64,000 bases of DNA from Actinospineispora spinosispora DSM 44797 (GTDB taxonomy: Bacteria > Actinomycetota > Actinomycetes > Mycobacteriales > Pseudonocardiaceae): contig NZ_KE386833.1 of the NCBI RefSeq assembly GCF_000429025.1, forward strand, positions 138,582 through 202,581, read 5' to 3'. The notes beneath the pieces were generated by a model. It saw only the letters and a program-made list of their open reading frames with translations. It did no database searches and was not told the DNA's origin. The translations under genes were made by a program, and so were the position numbers. Below are positions 1 through 8,261 of this stretch, one piece after another. Position 1 is the first letter of the stretch. Each line of letters begins with the position of its first letter.

Positions 1-46
1 GAACCCGCGCGAGGCCGGCGCCAGCCGGGGGTTGAGAGCGGGCGGC

Positions 47-143
47 CACGCCAAGCACACTGAAAGCCAGCGGGGATGCACCTGTCACGCCAAGCACACT
101 GAAAAGCCAGCGGGGATGCACAACCGACGAGCCAGCGGGGATG
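47..143. repeat. Degenerate direct repeats at left edge
   Basis: A 19-nt segment (cacgccaagcacactgaaa) occurs at 47-65 and again at 86-104. A 13-nt core (gccagcggggatg) occurs at 66-78, 106-118 and 131-143. The core resembles the 3' half of type I-E CRISPR repeats, but the spacing (40 and 25 nt) is irregular and the 5' half is missing, so a working array is not supported. The repeats lie just downstream of the stop codon of the leftward SDR gene. Confidence 0.6.
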
Positions 144-158
144 AACCCAGTGAACCGG

Positions 159-1010
159 TCAAGCGTGCGGGAGCTTGAACGGCGCCAGCGCGCCCGCGTC
201 GACGACCAGGGTCGTCCCGGTGACGAAGCGGGCATCGTCGGACGCCAGGTACAGAACGGCGTTGCTGACGTCGAGCGGGTCGATCGCGGCGATCGGGAAC
301 GCGTTCTGCGCCCGCAGGGCCGCCATCGCCGCTTCCCGGGTCCCGTGTGGATCACCGCCGGTCAGCAGCGTGTAGAGGTACTGGTTGTTGATCATTTCGG
401 TGTCGACCGTCGTGGGATGCACGGAGTTGACCCGGATGCGGTGGCTCGCCAGCTCCACCGCGAGGGACCGCATCAGTCCGACCACGCCGTGTTTGGCCGC
501 GACGTAGTGGGCCGTGTGCGGAATCGCGGCGAGCCCGGCGGCCGAGCTCGTCATGATGATCGATCCGCCCGCGCCCTGGTCGATCAGGATCGGGATCGCG
601 GCGCGCACGGTGTTCCACACACCGGTCAGATTGATGTCGATCATCGTCTGCCATTCGAGCTCGGTGAGCTCCCAGGCCTGGCCGAAACCCATCACCCCGG
701 CGTTCGCGACGACGATGTCCAGACGGCCGAGCTCGGCGACGCCGTCCTGGACGGCGGCGCGTACCGAGTCGAACCGTCGGACGTCGGCCACGTGCGCGAC
801 CACCCGGCGGTCGAGCTCCTCGACGAGCCTGATGGTCTCGTGCAGATCGGCCTCGGTCGGCCCCGGATAGTGGATGGACTCGATGTCGGCGCAGACGTCC
901 AGCGCGATGATGTCCGCGCCCTCGGCAGCCAGGCGAACCGCGTGGCTCCGTCCCTGCCCCCGGGCGGCGCCGCTGATCAGCGCCACCTTCCCGTCGACCC
1001 TGCCGCTCAT
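159..1010 (-). CDS. Mycofactocin-type SDR family oxidoreductase
   Basis: A 283-aa short-chain dehydrogenase. The nucleotide-binding motif GAARGQG is at residues 14-20, NAG at 103-105, the catalytic Ser at about 155-156, and Tyr169/Lys173 in YVAAK. GAARGQGRSHA and the insert after strand 2 (ADIESIHYPGP) are typical of mycofactocin-coupled dehydrogenases, which hold NAD tightly and pass electrons to mycofactocin. I chose the ATG at 1010 because GGGAG lies just upstream; a longer open frame runs on into the dioxygenase gene but has no such support. It follows the dioxygenase by 35 nt on the same strand, so it is probably the second gene of that operon. A likely role is oxidation of an alcohol intermediate. 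The substrate is unknown. Confidence 0.85.
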   Translation of the reverse strand: MSGRVDGKVALISGAARGQGRSHAVRLAAEGADIIALDVCADIESIHYPGPTEADLHETIRLVEELDRRVVAHVADVRRFDSVRAAVQDGVAELGRLDIVVANAGVMGFGQAWELTELEWQTMIDINLTGVWNTVRAAIPILIDQGAGGSIIMTSSAAGLAAIPHTAHYVAAKHGVVGLMRSLAVELASHRIRVNSVHPTTVDTEMINNQYLYTLLTGGDPHGTREAAMAALRAQNAFPIAAIDPLDVSNAVLYLASDDARFVTGTTLVVDAGALAPFKLPHA

Positions 1011-1045
1011 CTGCTCTCCCGAGGTCCGACCTGCACGGCGACTCA

Positions 1046-2044
1046 CTAGCTCCAGGTCCCGAAGGCCATCCCGCACCCGGTACCGGCCGCCGACCGGTAG
1101 CAGGGGATGTAGTCGATCTCGTCGAAGGACAGGTCGGCCAGCGCGGCGCCCAGCACGAACCAGTTCTTGACCTCCGAGTTGCCCGACTGGAGGTGCTTCT
1201 CGGGAATGTCCAGGACGGCGCTGAAGTCGCCCGTCTTCATCGAGTCGAGCACCTGCCGGTCGAGCTTCTCGTCGACGACGAAGTGGCTCAGCCCGCCGGA
1301 TGCCACGATCCCGACGGTCTTGTCGCTGTCCCAGCTGTCGATCGCCGAGCGAATGGCACGGCCGAACTCGAGACACCGTTTCGTGCTCGGCTGGTTCGGC
1401 GCGTAGAAGCAGTTGACGAAGACCGGGACGAGCGGGCGTACGTCCTCACGCATGATGCGCCGGTGGATGTAGGTGTACGCGTGACTCATCGAGACGTCGT
1501 CGGATTCGAGCAGGACGGTCGATGGGTCGAAGCCCTGCTGTCCTAGTGAGGTGATCAGGTGCTCGCCGAGGCCGGCATCGGCGGGATAGCGGGTCGGCTT
1601 CTCGTCGTACCAGCCCCACAGGCCGTGCCGCAGGTTCGGTGGGACGTGGTCGATGTCCGGCGGGACGTTCATCATGTGGTCGCCCCGGTACACGGCGAAC
1701 GACGGCATGTTGGTGTCGTGGAACAGCTCCTGCTGGTCGTCGCCGATGGCGATCACCACGTCCGGAGCCGCCGCCGTGAGCGCTTCCCCGGCCTTCCGGA
1801 TGGCCGTCTGACAGGCCTCGTACGCCGTCGCGAAGTACTCGTCGGTGAGCCGCTCCCGGATCCCGGGATCGGCTCGTAACGCCAGCTCGTCGAACGTGTA
1901 GAGCTCGCCGTCCGTGCCGAGCAGCTTCTCGCCGAGGAACTTCGGGAGATCCCGGTCCTTCTCGATGAACGACGGCCACTGTTCGAGTGGCGTGCTCAGC
2001 ATCGGACTGTGCGAGGCGCCCAGTCCGAACACAACCTTCGCCAT
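1046..2044 (-). CDS. Class III extradiol ring-cleavage dioxygenase (LigB-like)
   Basis: A 332-aa protein of the LigB catalytic-subunit family, non-heme Fe(II) enzymes that open catecholic or gallate-like rings. The N-terminal motif GLGASHSPML carries the predicted metal-binding His12, and a second conserved histidine sits in SGGLSHF in the C-terminal half. I see no separate LigA-type small subunit. The ATG at 2044 is preferred over an upstream ATG at 2068 because the family motif begins right after it; the ribosome site is weak. Its promoter (TTGACC, 16 nt, TATACT) is covered by operator A of the TetR regulon. With the FAD monooxygenase and DapA-like aldolase it suggests hydroxylation, ring opening and aldol cleavage of an aromatic or heteroaromatic compound. 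Confidence 0.85.
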   Translation of the reverse strand: MAKVVFGLGASHSPMLSTPLEQWPSFIEKDRDLPKFLGEKLLGTDGELYTFDELALRADPGIRERLTDEYFATAYEACQTAIRKAGEALTAAAPDVVIAIGDDQQELFHDTNMPSFAVYRGDHMMNVPPDIDHVPPNLRHGLWGWYDEKPTRYPADAGLGEHLITSLGQQGFDPSTVLLESDDVSMSHAYTYIHRRIMREDVRPLVPVFVNCFYAPNQPSTKRCLEFGRAIRSAIDSWDSDKTVGIVASGGLSHFVVDEKLDRQVLDSMKTGDFSAVLDIPEKHLQSGNSEVKNWFVLGAALADLSFDEIDYIPCYRSAAGTGCGMAFGTWS

Positions 2045-2093
2045 GGTTTTCGCGCCTAACTGTCGCAACGGATATGGGTCGAGGGGACTCGAC

Positions 2094-2185
2094 GGTCATA
2101 ATGACCTGCGGTCAGTATATGGACCATGGAAGCTAGGTCAACCACAAAGTTTGTAGTTGACACAGACATGACTGATAGTCACTAT
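2094..2185. promoter_or_regulatory. Divergent promoters with operators A and B
   Basis: Operator A (2101-2118) contains the perfect palindrome TGACC-TGC-GGTCA at 2102-2114 and overlaps a second palindrome GGTCAT-A-ATGACC at 2094-2106. It covers the -10 box of the leftward promoter: -35 TTGACC at 2141-2136, 16-nt spacer, -10 TATACT at 2119-2114. Operator B (2168-2185) contains TGACT-GAT-AGTCA at 2169-2181. It lies between the -35 (TTGACA, 2157-2162) and -10 (about 2180-2185) of the rightward promoter. The same motif recurs near 7.6 and 11.3 kb, so the TetR protein at 11453-12043 is the likely repressor (inference). Confidence 0.7.
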
Positions 2186-2281
2186 TGGGCTGCCTTCGAG
2201 GACGGTGCGGTCCGATCAGGACCCGGAACAGCCTCGGACCACCACGGGCGGCACGCCGCCGATGAGGGAAGGACCACCCGC

Positions 2282-3190
2282 ATGGCCCGTCGACTGTTCG
2301 GCATCCTGCCGACGCCCTTCCTCGCGTCGGGCCGGGTGGACCTCAACGCCGCGGTGGAGAACCTGCGGCGAGCCACTCGGCTCCACAAGATCAACTCGGT
2401 GCTGCTCGGCGGCGCCTACGGAGAGTTCACCGGCCTCACCGACACCGAGCGGGTCGAGCTGGTCGAGGCGGTCCACGAGGGGTGTCCGAATGCGGAGATC
2501 ATGGGGTGCTCGGCAACGCTCTCGACCGCCGGGACGATCGAGCTGAGCCGCCGCATGAGCGCGGCAGGAGCGTCGCTGAGGATGGTGACGGCGCCGCTTG
2601 CGCAGGAGCTGACCGATCGGGACGTGATCCGGCACTTCGCCCGGCTCGGCACGGAGCTCGGCCGAGGGCTCGTCGCCTACAACAACGTCGTGTTCGGCCG
2701 TGACCTGTCGCGGGAGGTGCTGGCCTCGGTCCTCGACGACGAGGCGTACGTCGGGATCAAGCAGGGCACACCGTCGATCAGGTCGTTCCTCCTCACGTTG
2801 GAGCTGGCTCGCGGCGCGGCCGCCCAGCCCTTTGTCATCGCGGCGTCCGATCTGGTCGCGCCGATGACGCTGGCGGCGGGCGCGGACGGACTGAGCTCGA
2901 CCAACGTGTGGGTGTTCCCCGATGCGGTGCTGGGCACGATCGAGGCGATCGAACGGGGTGACGTCCAGGCCGCCGCCCGCCTGCACCGGACGTGGTCGGA
3001 CTACCGGGAGCTCGCCGGACGGCTCGGCCAGCCGGCGACCGTCAAGGCCGCGATGTGCCTGCGTGGGTACAGCGGAACTCGGGACGTGCGGGCTCCGCTG
3101 GCCGCGCTCGACGACCCCGAGCGTGCCGAGCTGGAGAAGGTCATCGCGCGCTGTGATCAGGCGTACGAGCGCGAAGCACGGAACCGATGA
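2282..3190 (+). CDS. Dihydrodipicolinate synthase/N-acetylneuraminate lyase family protein
   Basis: A 302-aa class I aldolase of the DapA/NanA superfamily. Both signature residues are visible: Tyr133 in AYNNVVFGR and the Schiff-base Lys160 in YVGIKQGTP, the same positions as in E. coli DapA. The pyruvate-carboxylate loop is GGAYGEFTG, where true DapA has GTTGES, so the substrate is probably not aspartate semialdehyde. Catabolic members are hydratase-aldolases or keto-acid aldolases. The ATG at 2282 is chosen because GAGGGAAGGA lies upstream and the fold begins there; an upstream extension in frame looks non-coding. It is the first gene of the rightward operon and overlaps the next gene by 4 nt. 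Confidence 0.85.
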   Translation: MARRLFGILPTPFLASGRVDLNAAVENLRRATRLHKINSVLLGGAYGEFTGLTDTERVELVEAVHEGCPNAEIMGCSATLSTAGTIELSRRMSAAGASLRMVTAPLAQELTDRDVIRHFARLGTELGRGLVAYNNVVFGRDLSREVLASVLDDEAYVGIKQGTPSIRSFLLTLELARGAAAQPFVIAASDLVAPMTLAAGADGLSSTNVWVFPDAVLGTIEAIERGDVQAAARLHRTWSDYRELAGRLGQPATVKAAMCLRGYSGTRDVRAPLAALDDPERAELEKVIARCDQAYEREARNR

Positions 3191-4065
3191 GCCCCTCGGT
3201 GCCGCCGATCGCGGTCGTCGGGGGCGACGAGCGCGAGTCGCGGCTGGTCAGCAGGTTGGTTGCGGCGGACGTTCCGGTGCGTACCTTCGGCGTCCCCGCC
3301 GAGGACGTGGGGTGCTCGTCCTCGGCCGAGGCGGTGGCGGACGCGCACTGGCTCGTCTGTCCGACCCCCGGACTGCATCCGGACGGCTCGCTCTACGCAC
3401 CGTCGCACGACGGCCCGATCTTCCTGCACGAGCTGGTCGGTTTCGGCAGGCGGCTCGGCCAAGGTGGCATCGTGCTGGGCCGGGCGCCACGGGGCATCCA
3501 GGCGTTGGCCGCGGCGCGTCGCGTACCGCTGCACGAGATCGCCGACGACGAGGACATGCGGCGCCGGTTCGCCGTGGCGGCCGCTGAAGGTGTCCTCGGC
3601 ATCGTCATAGCGGAGACGAAGCAGGTGTTCGGCGATCTTCGGATCACCGTGTTGGGGACCGGGCGCACCGCCTCGGCGATCGTCGAACTCCTGCATGCGT
3701 GCGGAGCTCTCGTGCGGGTGGCGGGCCGGCGGGAGAGCGGTCTGGCGGACGTACTGGCCCGGGGCGCGATGCCCGTCTCCTACGCCCGGCGCCACGAAGC
3801 GATCGTCGGCTCCGACGTCGTCATCAACACGGTGCCCAGCCCGGACGCCGTTCCGGACGAGCTGCTGCCGCGCTGCGCCGGGAAGCTGATCATCGACATC
3901 GCCTCACCGCCGGGCGGTCTCCAGCACGAGTACGCGACCTGGCGCGGGGCCGAGGTCCGATGGGCTCGCGGCCTGGTCGGGCGCCGGGCGCCGATCACCG
4001 CCGGTGACGCGCTGTTCGACAAGCTGCTCGGCCTCGTCGACGCCGCTCGGGAGCCGACCCGATGA
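3187..4065 (+). CDS. Dipicolinate synthase subunit A-like NAD(P)-binding protein
   Basis: A 292-aa protein resembling DpaA (SpoVFA), known as the dehydrogenase half of dipicolinate synthase in endospore formers. Visible signatures: AAEG near 132-135, the nucleotide loop LGTGRTA at 156-162, INTVP at 213-217, DIASPPGG at 237-244 and APITAG at 268-273. These match the layout of the DpaA Rossmann half. Actinobacteria do not make endospores, and no subunit B flavoprotein lies nearby. It overlaps the DapA-like gene by ATGA, and DapA supplies the DpaA substrate in Bacillus, which makes the pairing notable. The reaction here is unknown; reduction or oxidation of a cyclic imine or keto acid is a guess. 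Confidence 0.75.
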   Translation: MSPSVPPIAVVGGDERESRLVSRLVAADVPVRTFGVPAEDVGCSSSAEAVADAHWLVCPTPGLHPDGSLYAPSHDGPIFLHELVGFGRRLGQGGIVLGRAPRGIQALAAARRVPLHEIADDEDMRRRFAVAAAEGVLGIVIAETKQVFGDLRITVLGTGRTASAIVELLHACGALVRVAGRRESGLADVLARGAMPVSYARRHEAIVGSDVVINTVPSPDAVPDELLPRCAGKLIIDIASPPGGLQHEYATWRGAEVRWARGLVGRRAPITAGDALFDKLLGLVDAAREPTR

Positions 4066-5672
4066 CCAGCGAACAGGTGATCCGGGGTGGCCGCGTGATC
4101 GACGGGACCGGCTCGCCGCCCTTCGACGCGGACGTCGTCATCGGCGGTGGCCGCATAGTCGACGTGGCCAGGGCCGGCGGACCGGTCGGAGCACGTCGAG
4201 TGATCGACGCCGAAGGCATGATCGTGTGCCCCGGGTTCGTCGACATCCACACGCACTGCGACTACACGCTGCCTCGGTCACCGCGCGCGAGCTCGTACCT
4301 CCGCCAGGGCGTCACGACGCTGGTTCTCGGCAACTGCGGCATGTCGCCGTTCCCGGTGCGGGGCGAGCCGTACGGGAGCTTCCTGGCGCGGGACCTGGAC
4401 GTCAGCTGGGAGTCACCGCGCGAGTTCCTCGCGATGCTCGCCGCGCTCCCGCTGGGTCCGAACGTGGCGCAGCTCGTCGGACACGGCAGCATCCGCGCCG
4501 CGGTCATGGGCTTCGCGGAGCGCGCGCCGAGCGACGTCGAACTCACGCGGATGCAACGGTGTGTGACCGAGGCCCACGAGGCGGGTGTGTACGGACTGTC
4601 CTCCGGTCTGATCTACGCGCCGGGCTGTTACGCCGAGATCGAGGAGGTCGCCGCGCTCGCCTCGGTGAGCGCCCGGCACGGCGGTTTCTACGCCACACAC
4701 CTGCGCGACGAGGGTGACGGGCTGCTGTCCTCGGTCGAGGAGGCGTTGGAGATCGCCCGGCGCTCCGGTGCCCCACTGCAGCTCAGCCACCACAAGGCGA
4801 TCGGACGCGCGAACTGGGGACGGACAGCGCAGTCGCTCGGCCTGATCGACCGCGCCAGGGCCGAGGGGCTCGACGTGTTGTCGGACCAGTACCCGTACAC
4901 CGCGACGTCGACCTCGCTCGAGGTGTACCTACCGACCTGGACCCTGCGCGGCGGATCCCGAGGCCTTCGGGAGCTGCTGGCCGACCCGGCGTCACACCGG
5001 ACGATCGCCGACGAGATTCGCACCGGCCACGGACAGCGGGACTCCGGTCTGCGCCGGTTCGAGCCCGAGTCGATCCTGATCTGCGGAGTGGCCGGAACGG
5101 AGTCACCACTGTCGGGCAAGCGGCTGTCCGAGGTCCGGCCGGACCTCGACCCGGTCGAGGTGCTGCTGGAACTGCTCGGCTCCTACGGCGACCGGGTCGA
5201 GATCGTGGCGTTCAGCCTGTCCGAGGCAGACGTCCGGCGGGTCCTGCGCCACGAGGCCGTCTGCGTCGCCAGCGACGGCTGGGTGCTCGGGCCGGAGGCC
5301 GGTGGCACACCACATCCACGCAGCTACGGGACCTTTCCCCGGGTGCTCGGCCGGTACGTCCGGGACGATGGCGTGCTGTCGTTCGAGGAGGCCATCCGCA
5401 AGATGACCTCGATGCCGGCGTCCCGGCTGCCCGGCGCCGACGTGGGCCATCTCAGACCGGGGGCCCGCGCGGACGTCGTGGTGCTCGATCCCGAGCGCAT
5501 CGCGGACACGGCCACGTTCTCCGCGCCGCACGGCTTCGCCGTGGGGATCAGGTCGGTTGTGGTCAACGGCGAGCTCGTGATCGCCGATTCCGAGGAAACC
5601 GGTGCCGCCCCGGGGCGGGTGCTGCGCTCGCGCGGCGCGGTACGAGATCAGTCAGCCGGTCGGTCGAGGTAG
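4062..5672 (+). CDS. N-acyl-D-amino-acid deacylase family amidohydrolase
   Basis: A 536-aa metal-dependent amidohydrolase of the D-aminoacylase type. The metal motif HTHCDY is at 63-68 and GNCG with Cys92 at 90-93. Further family blocks are ATHLRDE, LSHHKA and ASDGW, in the expected order, and the C-terminal strand domain (LRPGARADVVVLDPE) is present. Family members hydrolyse N-acyl-D-amino acids or cyclic amides. Length is normal. It overlaps the DpaA-like gene by 4 nt (ATGA), so the two are translationally coupled. In this operon it may open or de-acylate a nitrogen-containing intermediate, which would suit an N-heterocyclic or amide substrate. The substrate cannot be read from sequence. 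Confidence 0.85.
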   Translation: MTSEQVIRGGRVIDGTGSPPFDADVVIGGGRIVDVARAGGPVGARRVIDAEGMIVCPGFVDIHTHCDYTLPRSPRASSYLRQGVTTLVLGNCGMSPFPVRGEPYGSFLARDLDVSWESPREFLAMLAALPLGPNVAQLVGHGSIRAAVMGFAERAPSDVELTRMQRCVTEAHEAGVYGLSSGLIYAPGCYAEIEEVAALASVSARHGGFYATHLRDEGDGLLSSVEEALEIARRSGAPLQLSHHKAIGRANWGRTAQSLGLIDRARAEGLDVLSDQYPYTATSTSLEVYLPTWTLRGGSRGLRELLADPASHRTIADEIRTGHGQRDSGLRRFEPESILICGVAGTESPLSGKRLSEVRPDLDPVEVLLELLGSYGDRVEIVAFSLSEADVRRVLRHEAVCVASDGWVLGPEAGGTPHPRSYGTFPRVLGRYVRDDGVLSFEEAIRKMTSMPASRLPGADVGHLRPGARADVVVLDPERIADTATFSAPHGFAVGIRSVVVNGELVIADSEETGAAPGRVLRSRGAVRDQSAGRSR

Positions 5673-5680
5673 GAGAGTCG

Positions 5681-6793
5681 ATGAGCGTACGAACCGCGGA
5701 GATAGTCGGCGCCGGTTTCGCCGGCCTGACAGCAGCAGCGGCACTCGCCCGGCGCGGATGGTCGGTGCGGGTGCACGAGAGCGCATCGGAACTGCGGGCC
5801 TTCGGTGCGGGAATCTTCCTGTGGGAGAACGGATTACGGGTGCTGGCGGAGATCGGCGCGCTCGACCGTGTCCTCGAAGGCAGCTACGAGGCGCCGAGCT
5901 GGGACGATCGCACCGCTGACGGCGAGCTGATGGCCGCCATCCCCATGCCGCTGCCCGGCGGCGGACGCATGGTCACGATGACGCGCCACCATCTGCACAC
6001 CGCGCTCGTCGAGTGCGCGGAAGCGGCCGGAGCCACGATTCTGACCGGCCGGCACGCCGCCGGGGCCGATCCGGAGGGACGGCTGTGGTTCTCCGACGGC
6101 GCCGTCACCGCCGACGTGGTCATCGGCGCGGACGGCATCAAGTCGGCCGTCCGGGACAGTCTGGGTCTGCCGGCGCGGCTCGAACGATTCGACGTCGGTG
6201 TCTACCGCGTGCTGGTCGACCGAAAGCTCGCGCCGGACCATTCGATGTGGCGCCACTACGTCAACTTCTGGGACACCGTCAAGAAGCGGCGCATTCTGTA
6301 CGTTCCGTGCGCCGGTGACTCGCTGTACCTGCTGCTCGGCGCGAAAGCCGACGATACCGAGGCGCTTCGGGTGCCGTTCGATCGATCGACCTGGCAGGCG
6401 AGCTACCCGTTGCTGGCGGACGCGATCGGTGGCATCGCCGACAACCCGCGATTCGACTACTACGAGCGGGTCACGCTCACCAGCTGGCGCGCCGGTCGGG
6501 TGTTCATCGTCGGTGACGCCGCGCACGCGATGCCCCCGACGCTGGGCCAGGGCGCCGGCACCGCCATGGGCAACGCCTTCCACCTCGCGGTCTGCCTCGA
6601 CTCGTTCCGGGATGTCGAGACCGCGGGACGGGCATGGGAGCGGGATGCGCGACCGGACACCGATACGACCCAGCAGGTATCGGTGAACCGGCTCGAGGAG
6701 CTCTTTCCCGAACAAGGGGCCCGCCTGCCCGAGCACTGGAAGGACGACGAGGTCGGAATCTCGCGACGGGTCCCACGAACCGTGCATCAGTGA
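5681..6793 (+). CDS. FAD-dependent aromatic-ring monooxygenase
   Basis: A 370-aa class A flavoprotein monooxygenase (salicylate or 6-hydroxynicotinate hydroxylase type). FAD/NAD(P)H motifs are all present: GAGFAG at 10-15, GADGIKSAVR at 149-158 and the pyrophosphate motif FIVGDAAHAMPP at 275-286, followed by GQGAGTAMGNA. Such enzymes use NAD(P)H and O2 to hydroxylate an activated ring, generating the diol that an extradiol dioxygenase can cleave. An AGGAG site precedes the ATG and it starts 8 nt after the amidohydrolase. Its substrate is unknown. The C-terminal part is short for a three-domain hydroxylase, consistent with the single-component 370-400 aa subgroup. Confidence 0.88.
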   Translation: MSVRTAEIVGAGFAGLTAAAALARRGWSVRVHESASELRAFGAGIFLWENGLRVLAEIGALDRVLEGSYEAPSWDDRTADGELMAAIPMPLPGGGRMVTMTRHHLHTALVECAEAAGATILTGRHAAGADPEGRLWFSDGAVTADVVIGADGIKSAVRDSLGLPARLERFDVGVYRVLVDRKLAPDHSMWRHYVNFWDTVKKRRILYVPCAGDSLYLLLGAKADDTEALRVPFDRSTWQASYPLLADAIGGIADNPRFDYYERVTLTSWRAGRVFIVGDAAHAMPPTLGQGAGTAMGNAFHLAVCLDSFRDVETAGRAWERDARPDTDTTQQVSVNRLEELFPEQGARLPEHWKDDEVGISRRVPRTVHQ

Positions 6794-6820
6794 TGGTCGC
6801 TCCACGGAGAGGAACGTGTC

Positions 6821-7597
6821 ATGGAACTCGGAATCGCGGGCCGGGTCGCGGTCGTTCTCGGCGCCGGGGGAGGTCTGGGAAGCGCGACCTGCCGGGAGCT
6901 CGCCGCCGAGGGCGTCGAGATCGTCGCGTGGGACGTGTCGGAGAAGGCGCTCGACGAGCTCGCCCTCACGGTCCCTCGGGGCCTGCGCACGGTGGTCGCC
7001 GACCTGGGCTCGACGGCGAGTATCGATGCGGCGCTGGAGACCACGACGGCCGGCGGGCGGCCCCCGTCGATCCTGGTCAACCTGACCGGCGGGCCGCCGC
7101 CGGGCCCGGTGACCTCGGTCGAGCCTCGGACCTGGACGGCGCAGTTCGACGGGATGGTCGCCTCGATCATGCGGGTGACCTCGGCCCTGCTGCCGGCCAT
7201 GCGAGCGCAGGGCTGGGGACGGATCGTCACCGGGACGTCGTCCGGGGTGATCACCCCGATCCCGAACCTGGGCATCTCGAACTCGTTGCGCTCCGCGCTG
7301 GTCGGGTGGTCGAAAACGCTGTCCGCCGAGGTCGCGGCGGACGGGGTGACGGTGAACACGGTGATCCCGGGACGGATCGCCACCGTGCGAATCGTGGAAC
7401 TGGACCGTAGCCGTGCCGAGCGTTCCGGGCGGGCCGTCGAGGACGTGCGGGCCGAGAGCATCGCGACGATCCCGGTCGGACGCTACGGCCGTCCCGAGGA
7501 GTTCGCCAAGGTCGTGGCTTTCCTGGTCAGCGAGCCTGCCTCGTACGTCACCGGGACCGCGGTCCGGGTCGACGGCGGGCTCATCCCTTCAATATAA
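6821..7597 (+). CDS. Atypical SDR oxidoreductase lacking the YxxxK motif
   Basis: A 258-aa short-chain dehydrogenase fold with nucleotide loop GAGGGLG at 14-20 and C-terminal VTGTAVRVDGG. The catalytic motif is altered: where YxxxK is expected, residues 153-157 read SNSLR, so both Tyr and Lys are replaced (Ser153, Arg157). The usual NNAG segment reads NLTGGPPPG. The Ser region (TGTSSG) is kept. I recall similar Tyr-less SDRs as a subgroup often labelled FabG-like, so this looks like a family trait rather than decay. GGAGAGG lies before the ATG. It may bind nucleotide without classical reductase chemistry, or use other residues. Confidence 0.8.
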   Translation: MELGIAGRVAVVLGAGGGLGSATCRELAAEGVEIVAWDVSEKALDELALTVPRGLRTVVADLGSTASIDAALETTTAGGRPPSILVNLTGGPPPGPVTSVEPRTWTAQFDGMVASIMRVTSALLPAMRAQGWGRIVTGTSSGVITPIPNLGISNSLRSALVGWSKTLSAEVAADGVTVNTVIPGRIATVRIVELDRSRAERSGRAVEDVRAESIATIPVGRYGRPEEFAKVVAFLVSEPASYVTGTAVRVDGGLIPSI

Positions 7598-7688
7598 ATG
7601 AACGCCGGTCATATTTAGCTACGAGAAGTCCGGTTACCGGTATTGACACTCGCAGTGCGAGAACACCAAAATGAATAGCAGTCATTTT
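7598..7688. promoter_or_regulatory. Operators C and D with internal promoter
   Basis: Operator C (7598-7615, TGAAC-GCC-GGTCA core) and operator D (7671-7688, TGAAT-AGC-AGTCA core) each differ from a perfect palindrome by one base. They share the pattern of operators A, B, E and F. A promoter lies between them: TTGACA at 7643-7648, 18-nt spacer, CAAAAT at 7667-7672. Operator D overlaps the -10 and start region. C and D are 73 bp apart centre to centre, close to the 67 bp between A and B. This promoter would drive the second half of the cluster. Confidence 0.65.
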
Positions 7689-7718
7689 CCAGATGTTTCC
7701 AGCGTAGGAGGCAATGGC

Positions 7719-8162
7719 ATGGGTACTGATCAGAGTGCGCCGTCGTCGATCGACGAGCTCGTTCGGCGATACAACAAGGCGTGGAACGATCACGATCTCG
7801 AAGCGATTCTCGCCATGCAGACCCCGGATTCCAGTTTCGTCGTCCACGGCATGCACGAGCTGTTGAAGTGGGAAGGGATCGATGAGTGCCGCAACGCCTT
7901 CGAGTACCTGATGAAGGCCTGGCCGGACTACTCGATGACCAGCACGAGCCTGCACGTCGACGGCGACAGCTGGGTGTGCCACCAGAACCTCACCGGCACG
8001 CTGGCGCTGCCGTGGCAGATGGGCGGCAGGACGTACGAACCGACCGGGAAGACGATCACGATCGAGATCGTGGACCTCATCCGCTGTGAAGGAAATCTGG
8101 TCAAGCTGAAAGAGGGATGGATGGACGGGCTGTCCATTCACAAACAGCTGACCGAGAGCTGA
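7719..8162 (+). CDS. SnoaL-like / NTF2-fold protein
   Basis: A 147-aa small alpha+beta barrel protein. The opening (IDELVRRYNKAWNDHDLEAILA) and the later segment with WMDGLSIHKQL fit the SnoaL-like polyketide-cyclase/NTF2 superfamily, whose members act as isomerases, cyclases, dehydratases or non-catalytic binders. The ATG at 7719 has a perfect AGGAGG 7 nt upstream; an ATG at 7671 lies inside operator D and is rejected. It is the first gene after the internal operator-controlled promoter. The pocket may process a ring-fission or tautomer intermediate, but I cannot assign a reaction. Confidence 0.75.
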   Translation: MGTDQSAPSSIDELVRRYNKAWNDHDLEAILAMQTPDSSFVVHGMHELLKWEGIDECRNAFEYLMKAWPDYSMTSTSLHVDGDSWVCHQNLTGTLALPWQMGGRTYEPTGKTITIEIVDLIRCEGNLVKLKEGWMDGLSIHKQLTES

Positions 8163-8261
8163 GCAAATCGTGTGGCGGCTCCCGTGCGGTCAATTCGCAT
8201 ATCGCGCGGGAGCCCGCGCGGTGGACGTCTCTGTGTGTTGTGACGCGGCAAGGGGATATCT

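Noticed and set aside
47..143. Functional CRISPR array
   Set aside because: Repeat spacing is 40 and 25 nt, only half of a repeat is present and no cas gene is in the window.
8163..8261. CGGTCAATTCGCATAT as another TetR operator
   Set aside because: Only one arm matches the motif.
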